From the NCBI GenBank assembly GCA_003640385.1, contig RCAB01000010.1, forward strand, positions 186,001-250,000: a stretch of 64,000 nt of DNA, written 5' to 3'. Under the pieces are notes generated by a model, which saw nothing but the letters and a program-made list of their open reading frames with translations, had not been told where the DNA came from and did not search any database. A program made the translations under genes and the position numbers. How positions within the stretch are numbered: the stretch's first letter is position 1; every line of letters starts with the position of its first letter. This DNA comes from Setaria digitata (lineage: Eukaryota; Nematoda; Chromadorea; Rhabditida; Setariidae). Below, piece after piece: positions 54,328 to 64,000 of the stretch.

Positions 54328-56330
54328 GTTGCACATGAAATAACTATGAGTAAAGAAATGAAGGAGTAAAAATAGAATGGAAGTATTACTGCTTGAATTA
54401 AAAAATTGTTCTGCAGGCTAATACTTGTTGCCTATTTGTAGATTGAGGAAAGTCCAACAAACTAGACTTGTCCTTTTCCTCAGAAATTTGTGTACACTCA
54501 ATACTATCTGTCAACCCTCTTCTCATTTGTATCCTGACAACTCTCCTTCTTACCTTTGTTGCTGATTGGATACTTGTTCTGAGTCAGTCTCTTTTGATTT
54601 TATTAGGCTACTGTTTCCAACAGCTTATTCAGTGTCAAGTATTTCTGCTACTTAATATACAAACCATATTCACGTTTATTTACATGTTTATCATTTCAGT
54701 TAAACTAAAAAAAGTTATGATCTCTATATCTTTCCTCACGAAATATTTTTTTTTCCTTCACCTACATACACATACCGTGATTCATTAAGAAAACACTTTA
54801 TATTTACTCTGACATTTTTGATCATCAATAAAACTGTAAGTCGTAAGTCCGGTTCGTGCCATAGAGTATTTTTCAGTTGCCATCTTGTATAAGTTATTAT
54901 AGAACCATATCTGCGTATGTTGACATGGGTGAAATTTCTAATTTTGTAATAAAATGAAAGTTCTTTCCTTTTTCTTTTCTTTTTTTAAATCAAGGACCAA
55001 CTCTCATCGTATGAAGTCGAAGTTATACCAAATCTTTAACAAGGCCAATTTTTTTTCTAGCTTACGACAAATGGAGTTTCATAACATAGATTTTGGATTC
55101 GTATTCTATCAATAACAAATGCCGTAACGGGCTTTGAATTCTAAAACAAATTAATTCGCATTGTTGAATGAGGTTTTCGAAGAGCACGTGTTAGAAATTC
55201 ATAGTTTATTCCTATTTATCTCTAATAACGTCAAATTGTGGGCAGTATGATGAAGACAGTTACGGAAATCAAAGTTCGGAAATACTGAAGAGTATACCAA
55301 ATGTAGTTCATAAATAGGTTAATGGAGTCTTTTGAAGTGTTTCAGTGCACGTTCCATCCCAGAACGGATTGCTTGACTATTTTTTAGCTTTATCTTAACC
55401 TTGTAATGACAGTTTAAAAATGTTTTTCTTTTAAACTTCTCAGGGTATAACCAATCCCCCCAACTCTACAAGCATTATGCTTGAGAATGTCTAGTTTACT
55501 GTCCGTATTGTTCCGCACTTTTATTTTTATCTTCTTCGATGCTGTTTGCACTTATTATGCTATTAGTTTACTCGAAAAGCCCTCAAAAATATTTTAGCAC
55601 TTCCTTTACAACTATTATTATTCTTTTTTTAGTGATATGCAAAATCCACACTTTATCGCCATATACTGAAACTTAATGGAAACCTCCACTATTTAACACA
55701 TAAGTAATTAACATTGCTATGTTACAGCTTCGAGCCACTGTGTCATTTTAAAGCGAGATGAGGAATTACATGACTTTGTTTTCGAACTTTTGAGATAAAT
55801 ATAGGGATCAAATTCTTATTTCATGAGGAGCTCCTATTCAATCCAGTTTTGTACAGTAACTAGTTCTCAAGCAATCGGAAACAAGGCATTGACAAACAAA
55901 ACTAAAACTTCCTACCTATCCATTTGCAAAGAGATTGTATTCACGGACTCCATTTGTACTTTTTAACTATAAAATTACTTAACTTATTAAACTATAACGG
56001 TTCCATACTTTCAATATCTATTTTTCTCTGCACTTTACTGCTTCCTTTTCCTCCTCTCTTCATTTAGCTCAGAAAGTTTTTGTGAAAAAGGATGAAAACT
56101 TTCAAAGTTTTCAACAATCTTTGAAGTTAACATTTATTAGAAAAGCACAGCGATATTACAAAGAACTTGACTGAATTATCATCACTGAATTAAATGACAC
56201 TAACAAATTTCCAGCAGAAATAATCCAAATCAGTATTATTTCTGACAAGAAATAAAGATAGAAAAGGAAAAAAATAGAAAAGAGAAATAACAGTCATAAA
56301 TTCTTTTTGTTAAACTGCCCAGAAAAAGAC
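54328..56330. other. Spacer, no supported gene
   Basis: About 2 kb between the 5' end of the cysteine-rich gene and the 3' end of the desaturase gene. The open frame 54468-54788 (plus) is hydrophobic and Leu/Ser/Thr-rich but has no recognisable start context, splice partners or family. Confidence 0.45.
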
Positions 56331-58858
56331 TCATTCCTCTTTTCGAACTCTAGCATAGGTAAGGATGCCAGTACCTCTACCAATAAGGTACTCCAGCTTT
56401 ACGTTGAGGGTCAAATAATCCAACAAAAAATCGCAATTACTTTTGCATCGATATGCTTTATACGGTTCTAACACCTTTTTGATTGCCGCCGTTGCTTCCA
56501 TCAAATGGTAATGTGGAATCTTTGTGAAAAAAAAATGATGGGCTACGTGTCCTGAAAATAACAATTCTAAATCAACTACCACAAAAATATAACAACACCT
56601 TACAAGTCCCTGATATAAAATAGAAAAATTTTAACCACTTCATTTTCACATAGAATTTAAACATTCTTCCTTTCAAAAGAAGAATTCCTTCTGAAACACA
56701 TATCTTTTAATAAAACCATGATCTCAATAATAACTGGTTTAGTTTTTTCAATCTTTTAAATTTAAGGGTGGACATTGAAGAAACTGATACCGTCAGTAAT
56801 ATGGTGTAGTAAAGTATCGATACCAAACCCATACACTCGATCAATCGTTTGTACCTGTCCCATTACATAACTCCAATAGCCTTCCTCATAAACCTAAAAG
56901 AACATGAAATTGGTCTCATTTCAAACGATTCATTGTAATAAGGTTTTCAGCATACAACAACTTATATGAAACTGGGTTATTATTGTAATGAAGTAAATTT
57001 TAGTTAAAAATTCCTTTTCTTTCTTAAAAAAAAAAAAAAAAAAAAAAAAAACCTCACAGCTACAAATAAATGAGCTTATAAATTTTAGGCCTTTGCATTT
57101 CCTATCCATTAATATTCATTTCTCCACTAAATCAAATATTATTTACTTCCAAACAATATCTACGGACCTTTGGTTTTTCTGTTACCACTTGTTGGGTGTG
57201 TCACCTACTTTCTTTAGCGCTTTTTTTTTTTCTTAATATGAAAGAGAAGAATCGGTTCAGTAAAAAAAAAAAAACCGTTGAACAAAACAACATGCTGAAA
57301 AATAAACATTATCGAAACAAGTGACAAAGTTCTCAAAAAAAAAAAAAAAAAAATTCAGAGACGTACCTCTATGTTATAATCGTTGTGTTGAAGGTATGTT
57401 ATGATAACAAGCCAATAACCTTGGAACAACAACGAAATGTAATAATACTTGATAAATGTGAACCAACTACAATTACATATAACAAATGCTACCTGGAAAT
57501 TTATTAGCTATAAAATAAAAATGAGGGGAACCTCACTTTTAAAAAAGATGCGTGTTTCATATATATTTTTGATGTAAGTTTCATGGAGTTTTTTCTTTTT
57601 TTTTTAGAAAAGGGGACTAACCACAGCACAAAATAAACATGCTAAGCCACTAATAACACATTTCACTCGTTCACAATTGGTGGTGAAAAGTTTACTATAC
57701 GGCCAAAAGTGGCTGCCATCTGGAAGACCGACCATTGTATAAATTGGACTCCATCTGCAAAATATTTGTACCACACGAAAAGAAGTCATTGTAGTAAATT
57801 GATGAATTGATCATCTCTCGTTAAGTTAAGTAAAAAGCAGCTCCTTCGTCCAGTTTATTAGCCAAAAACTGAAGTATTGCAAGAAGTCTAGTGATTTTCA
57901 TGAAAATTTCCAGATTCACTTCAATTCCTGTCAGTCATGGAAATATAACATTTAACCAACCGAATAAAACCGGAAACTGGAATCTTTGAGAAATTGCGCA
58001 TTATCCAACTACGGGTCATAAAATCCTTCTCGACCACCCAAGGATGTCCCTAAACTTCAAATAAGTTTAAAACTATTCATTTGCAACATAATAAAACAAT
58101 TTTAAAAAAAACCAGCAAAACCAACATTATATTTAGAGATCATTCCGGACAAATTCGATGTCGACGAAGACTATAGGGATACAGACTTTACAAGCATTTC
58201 ATACAAGCAAAAAGAAAAAAAATTCTTTTTATATTAACAGAAGAAGAGACGAAACAGACCATGTCATTGTCAATATGAGAAGTGTACTGATGATGCCGTC
58301 TATGAGATTTTTGCCAAGGCCAGTATGGTGCCAAAAGTGGAGCGTGAGCGATATGTCCGAAAAGATCATTGACCCAAGTATATTTGGAAAAGGTACCATG
58401 ACCGCAATCATGACCAACCACAAATAGTGACGACCCGAACATTCCCATGCAGCAGTACCTGAAATCCAAAGCTGTACTGCGCGAATTTCTGAAGTACTTA
58501 CTTTTACTTTTAAATCCCAAGAAACCTTTAACATTAAAGCTCGGTTTTCTCATAGCAGATTATAAAACTTTATTTTGCAAGCGTGCAAATAATTAGACTT
58601 ATCTTACCATACAAACAGCCCAAAAATTCCAAACGACTCGAATATACCAACGAATCTGTATAAACAGTACAATATTATGAAATCGATAACGAGATAAAAC
58701 AGTGACTTGAACAGTGATTTTTCGAAACATAATGGCGGTATTGCACGTCTTATCTCTTCAAACGACGGTAAATTCGGTTTCGGCTGCTTAAAAATTAAAG
58801 AACGATAAAATCCAGTAGAAAACTTTAAAGTGAACTGAAAGAAACAACGAACAAGCAT
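56331..58858 (-). CDS. fat-2: FAT-2-type membrane fatty acid desaturase (373 aa)
   Basis: Seven exons join in frame: 58858-58608, 58458-58260, 58049-57961, 57754-57622, 57492-57367, 56893-56791 and 56551-56331. The three di-iron histidine boxes are present: HDCGH in [19 protein letters not shown] in [16 protein letters not shown], and HVAHH in [16 protein letters not shown]. Hydrophobic membrane pairs separate them. [15 protein letters not shown] and [15 protein letters not shown] match nematode FAT-2 (delta-12) more closely than FAT-1 (omega-3), by eye. Such enzymes act in the endoplasmic reticulum and insert a double bond into oleoyl chains to make linoleate, the entry to polyunsaturated fats. 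The N-terminus is unsure: ATG 58858 is followed by two acceptor-like sites (after TTTCTTTCAG near 58834 and after ATTTTTAAG near 58785), so an undetected first exon may replace the start used here. Confidence 0.88.
57026..57051. repeat. 26-base poly-A tract in a desaturase intron
   Basis: An uninterrupted A run in the intron between the fifth and sixth exons of the desaturase gene; poly-T in sense, not adjacent to a splice site. Confidence 0.9.
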
Positions 58859-61800
58859 TCCCCTAAATTTCTTCTCGAATTAATTAGCAATAAGTAGCAA
58901 CTGCCAGTTATTAGCAAAAGTTATTAGCAAAAGGACAAGTCCTGAAGCTACATTCATTACCCACCTCCTGATTACATTACATAGCTCACTCAGTTCAGCA
59001 ATTTTGATTAAAAATAGAATATATTTTTGACTTAGCCAGTTAGAGTTTTAATATCAGGGTTTACTACAGTACATCTGTACAGTGAGCAGTTGATATCATG
59101 GCAAAAATTTGCCTGCTTTATTTTCTTATGGAACAATGAAGTGAAAACGGATGCTCAGCAGACACAGTTTCAAGCGACTGTTCAGATTTTCCTACATGCT
59201 AGGCATATACCGTGCACCACATAGTATTATTCTTTTTTTCATACTTTTCCAGCAAATCAGTAAAATTATAAGACTATCCACGCTTCAAAAAGCCTTTTTG
59301 AAAATTAGATAAATCAACTAATTCTAAAACTTACCAAACTGGAGTGGATTATTGAAGAAATGAAATGTAACCTTCGCGAAGGAAAAATCATTGCACCAAC
59401 CATCCAATTAAATCTCGCTTACTTTTGAAACTCCCGACAAGTACTCACAAGTTAATTATGTTATTCTCAAATTTTCAGTAGATGTAGTCTGTTTTGAGGA
59501 TGCGTAACAAATCTGAACCTTTTTTTACTAACCGACTGACTCATTTCAGTTTTTTATTCCCGATCAGTTTGCCAAAAACCAAGTTTTACACTGCCTGTCC
59601 TGCCCTAATTCTAATCGTAAACGATACCAACTAGTGTTCCGTCGGTGATAAATACGTCTTGAAAGAGAGCTTTCTAGAAACGAAAGTTTTTGGGTTCCAG
59701 AGAAGCATGGTTGAAAAACTGAAACTTGAAGAAATTGACGGAAAGACACATCAGGAGTGAAGCCTGCGGCTCATGTCTCAACACCGGAAAAGCATGTTTC
59801 CCGTTGAAGCGCAATCCATTTTCATGGCTAGTTGATTCGGTAAGTGAATTGTTACACACTCCTCAGCAGTTTCCAACTTCCATGGCCACCGTCCTGCTGT
59901 CTCTCTCAACCAACGCCTTTCATGGGTCATCCTCAGAACGCCAGTTCTGCTTATCATCTCCACTGAGTTCAAGTTTTCCTGTTCAACTACATTTGTTCAA
60001 CTGCGTTAATGGTACATGAAATCAATGCCTCCCATCGGCTATCATCACTTCGCATTATAAGAAATATCATAACCATAAAAAATTATGTGTATTTTGACTC
60101 ACTATAAGCATTTCATGACGTCTATTCTCTATTCAAAAATTGGGTAAGTTTGTAATATACATCATTTTTTTTGGAACTTAAGAAAATTGGCCGTAGTTTC
60201 CATTGCAAAGCATAGTTCCTTCCAAATGTGTTGTGAACTAACAATTCTCGAAACTCTTACTAACAAAACAAGCTTCCTGAAATAACAATTTTGAGCTACC
60301 CCTCTATCTCTTAAAAAGAAGAGTATTTCAGGCGATTCACACGCGTCAAGTGAAAACTATAGAGATGGACAATTCAGACTTAGAAGCAACGAAGTTCACT
60401 GCCTCCTACAGAATCTAAAGAACTAAGCATTTTCATGCCTCGAAATTGTTAACCTTCCAAGATATCTGTTTTAGATCTCCTTTCATACTTCTTCGGTGAT
60501 GCATGTGAAAATATCTTGCAATACAAATTCCGGAGGAGTTGCAGTGAATTACATGTGAGACGTTGTGTCATTTGCGATAGTTACTAAATTGAGTAAGGAA
60601 CAACGTGCAGACTTTTGTCCTAACCTAATAAAAAAGAAATGTGCAGAGGAGAGTAGAAGAGACCCACCACGGTCCCGTTGCAAACACAAAGCTCCAAGTG
60701 TAATGTGGTGAAAACTACGAACATATTCACGGATAGCATGTGAATATCAGATTATTATTTAAGCTATAAAAGTTAAATTTGTATCTTAAGTATCAATCGA
60801 GAGGATAAAGGTAAGAATAAGTCAATATTTGTAATTCCATCAAATTCAATTGGAATCAGTGGCTCCAAAATACATCCTAGTCCTTAGTACCCAACCTGAA
60901 TGACTCCCGACCCTTCATTTTCATTTATCAGGCAACAAATATTACTTACTTGAGATGATGTCATTGTCGTACATGTCGACATCCTTCCCCTTTGCACGTC
61001 GTTTGCTTCGTCAAACCTCCCAGGAAACAAACCTCGGTCGGTTGCTGTTTACACTGGTTGCTGTTCTTGATCTTTGCTCCCTGCAGTAATTTTGTCATTA
61101 TCACCACCTCAACTTTCCAATTCTCTCTTTTCTTCCATACTTCTTTTTGCAACCCTTCTCTCCTTTCTAGGCACCTTAGTAATTAGTAATCGTCGACATT
61201 CATTGATAAGGTATTAAGATTTAAATCCTTGCATACTAGATTCCATCCAGCTTATGAAGTAAGAGGACTAGACTTTAGGGATATTGCAACAGCAGTGAGC
61301 CAATGATTGAATCGAATTTTATTACATTTGTAAGACACGTACATGGGAAGGGATTAGTTTTATTACTGTGATATGAAGGTAGAGAAAGGGTGAATTCATC
61401 TGCGACGACGATGGGAAAGGTAACACAAACAGCCACAACTTCAGAATTTGGTCCATCATTCTTGGCTAATGGACAGTATGTCCAGCGCGAACACCAGTAA
61501 CGGTAAAGTTAACAGCAGGAGAAGCAGAACTTTTTGTGCTTTATCTCTTTTTAGCTAAAGAAATGAAGACTGTGAACTGGTAATGCAGACATGCGCGTCA
61601 GTGTTGTCACTGACCGTCCCTTAAAAAATTTTAGAATTTGACGAGTTTATGCCTTGTTCACTGGTGTACATATCTAATCGGCAATGATTATTGGAGAAAC
61701 CGTGGAATTTGTAAAAAGGCTGTAATATTACTTAGACATTAATTTATCGTAGATTTGTTTCAGCATCCAAAAACAAATACTAAATAGAGTGACTTTTAAC

Positions 61801-62569
61801 CGGGAGGAAAGAGCATGTACACATCAGAGCATCCTCCTCCTCCATTTTGAAGTCATACCTCGTTCTCCGTAACAGGTGAGGAAAGAAACGTCCAAAAACT
61901 GCCCCAAATGATGAATGCAGGAGTAAAAAACAGCTTGTCAAATTACTTCGAGTTTTAAAAATGTTTGTATCTATCAGCCTTCTAAAATGAAACAAGGAAA
62001 ACCACTGAAATTGGAGACTTCAGTGACAAAAGCTTCGAATGAAGTCTCACTTCAAAAGGCCGACCTTTTAGTTTAATCCTTGCTGGTACTTCAATAACCT
62101 TATCAAGCAAATCACCAGCATCCATATAGTGATGCAGGAACTGAACGAGTACTAGGATCCGTATCACCTGACAAAACCTATTTGTGCACACTGACATCAT
62201 ACGCTAAGGATTTATTGAATCTTTAACTATGGCAACTGAACGCTTGATTATGGTATTCAACAATTTTATAAAACCGGTAACTTCCGGTTTTTCTAGATCA
62301 CTTTAGACTCGTTTTTTCACTACTGCAATAAATCCGTTTCAAGAGAGTTTACGTCCTGGAAATGCATTACAAAGTGGATTATGGACCTGATTTAAAAAGA
62401 AAATTTAACTTCATTTTAAATCATATTCTAAATCATCAATACATCCGTACAAGAAAAATTGGTCTTTAATTCAGTGATCTACGTTTTTTCTCCTGTGATG
62501 ACACTGCCTTAAAAGATGACTAAATATTAGAATCATTACAAAGTAAAATTTAAAGAAATAGAAACATAC
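58859..62569. other. Region between desaturase and MICU1-like exons
   Basis: About 3.7 kb that should contain the desaturase promoter and, if MICU1 is complete, its remaining exons. I found no EF-hand sequence on the minus strand. One exon-like frame, 62167-62051 minus (acceptor TTTTGTCAG, donor GTGAGA, phase 0 at both ends; includes HYMDAGDLLDKVIEVPARI), is open and well bordered but not MICU1-like, so I cannot assign it. Other frames such as 60961-61152 minus and 59726-60019 plus lack support. Confidence 0.4.
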
Positions 62570-63983
62570 GTCTGGCTCGTAAGTTATGAATTTATTATGA
62601 CCTAGACCATGTGGCTGCATTAATCCTGAAGTTAAAGGACGCACAAAATCTTCATGAGTTATATAAATTTTAAATATCCGAGATGTTCCATCGTTCAATG
62701 TCTAAACATGAAGATCAGGGTATGACATTCACAATCCTAAAATTAGTTTTGAAGCTCTATATATATAATTTTCCTAATAAAAGATTCGATTACTCTCGTA
62801 CGAAATTATCACTCTGTTTTTCCATTCCATATTCCCTATGTACGAAGAAAGAAAGAAACAAGAAAAGAATAAAAGTTAGAAAGGAATGCAAAATGTAGCC
62901 AATTTTCCTTTTTTCGTAACTTTACGTTTACTTTGCTTCATCAGTAAACAAAAACATTATGTTTCTCATGAAGAAGTGGAAACCCTTAATAACATATACC
63001 TTCGCCTTTAAAGCTGCAAAATATCGAAAAATTTTCTCTGGAGAGGAGCATTTTCGTAAACGATTTTCATACTTAATAATTCGCCTCCTTCGATAACTTT
63101 TCTTATTTTCCTTATCACTACGATTCGCAGTACTCATAATGATCCGGTTACTTTGATAGAGGTCCACATTCTCGGTATCTCGTGAGTTGCAATCGGCAGC
63201 TTCGGGACGGAAGTTTATTGTGAGTTCCTTGATTTGATGTCCAAGCCTTATTCAGCAGCGCTAATTATTAATATATTCCTCTTCCATACAACTGTTAGAC
63301 GAAAAACAAAGACAAAAATGTCGCAACAACGCACGTTTTAAGTTTTAAAACAAACAATGTGCAAATTACCTCATTCGATAGCAATTGTAATTTAGTCAGT
63401 ATCTAACTCCTCTATGCTTACCTTTCGCTTCAAATACAAAAGGATATCAAATAAAATGAAGCATATTACCTCCCCATTTGTTGTTGTCAAAAGTTATTAG
63501 CAGCGCTGGCAGACATCATGTCTAATTTATTCTTGGGAAGAAGTAACGTACCAGTTGTAATCTATGCACATGCCGAAAAGCAGACCAAAAATGATATACA
63601 AATTTCGTTTTATCCCTTTCACTGATTTCGGATGAATCTTTGGTCGTGAATGAAAAACGACATTCGAGAAATGCCAGTAACCTCTACCCACCTTTCTGTC
63701 GGTATAATGCATTGGATCCACTCGTTTGTTGCCTGAATAAGGCGATTTATGCATCACTGATGAGTACTTCTACAGTACAATTTTGAAGGAATAATATAAC
63801 AAATTATAAAGTCAAAAAGAAATCAAAAATTAACAAAGCCTAACCCAGAATAGTATACTTCGATGGATGATAATCATCATCTGACTTCTTGGTCTCCTTT
63901 ATCGATGGAATACCACCTTCATATCTCATAAAAAACACACCAGCTGGTTGTAAGTTAAACAGATTTTTATACGTTCTTAACAT
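62570..63983 (-). CDS. micu-1: MICU1-like mitochondrial calcium uptake regulator, N-terminal exons
   Basis: Four exons in frame: 63983-63845, 63756-63548, 63227-63000 and 62701-62570 (236 residues). The first residues MLRTYKNLFNLQ suit a mitochondrial presequence. A membrane-like segment RNLYIIFGLLFGMCIDY lies near residues 98-115. Exon 3 has YENRLRKCSSPEKIFRYFAALKAK, the conserved pre-EF-hand segment of MICU1, and exon 4 has KIYITHEDFVRPLTSGLMQP and LGHNKFITYEPD, the start of its core domain. MICU1 is an intermembrane-space sensor that gates the mitochondrial calcium uniporter through two EF-hands. Those EF-hand exons should follow toward lower coordinates but I did not find them. The second exon acceptor at 63756 and the donor at 63548 were chosen for frame; a stronger donor at 63551 does not keep it. 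Confidence 0.75.
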
Positions 63984-63998
63984 TCCTGCAAAAACTTT
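63984..63998 (-). promoter_or_regulatory. Likely trans-splice acceptor at micu-1 start
   Basis: In sense the sequence is AGTTTTTGCAG followed by GA and the ATG at 63983. A strong acceptor two bases before the start codon suggests spliced-leader addition, or else an upstream cis-spliced exon outside the window. Confidence 0.45.
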
Positions 63999-64000
63999 TC

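Overview
The window looks like nuclear DNA of a nematode. It is AT-rich, its genes are cut into many short exons by GT-AG introns, and two start codons sit directly behind strong 3' splice acceptors, as expected for spliced-leader trans-splicing. The recognisable proteins (USP7/MATH-33, Vang, ARL1, a FAT-2-type desaturase, MICU1, an ankyrin-DHHC enzyme) are animal families. A filarial or other clade III nematode is my best guess from base composition and gene style; nothing here proves the species.

Layout. About 1-15.4 kb holds four minus-strand genes for secreted proteins: three complete lipocalin-domain genes (560, 285 and 574 aa in my exon models) and the 5' part of a fourth likely relative running off the left edge. 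Shared intron positions show that the three complete genes are paralogues. About 18.6-26.4 kb is a USP7 deubiquitinase gene of about 25 exons on the minus strand. About 28.4-30.9 kb is a Vang-like planar polarity gene on the minus strand, its first exon not found. A 2.7 kb spacer containing a degenerate ATT/TTA tract separates it from a divergent plus-strand ankyrin-repeat DHHC palmitoyltransferase gene (33.6-37.3 kb). This meets a minus-strand ARL1 GTPase gene tail to tail (37.6-39.2 kb), with a possible tiny CxxC cistron just after the ARL1 stop. A divergent Rab gene lies at 41.2-43.2 kb.

About 47.3-54.3 kb holds two convergent secreted cysteine-rich genes: a plus-strand protein with three copies of a CFPxPxGGCxC module, and a minus-strand protein with chitin-binding-like cysteine patterns. 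About 56.3-58.9 kb is a FAT-2-type fatty acid desaturase (minus). The right end (62.6-64.0 kb) has four exons of a MICU1-like gene (minus) whose EF-hand exons I could not find.

The genes do not form one pathway. The secreted groups (lipocalins, cysteine-rich proteins) would act outside cells, possibly in lipid transport or extracellular coats. ARL1, Rab and the DHHC enzyme are membrane-traffic functions, with ARL1 and DHHC enzymes typically at the Golgi. Exon boundaries were read by eye from splice consensus, phase and family similarity; those marked uncertain should be treated as provisional. Single N bases at 9076 and 38848 look like collapsed gaps, and the second interrupts an ARL1 exon.
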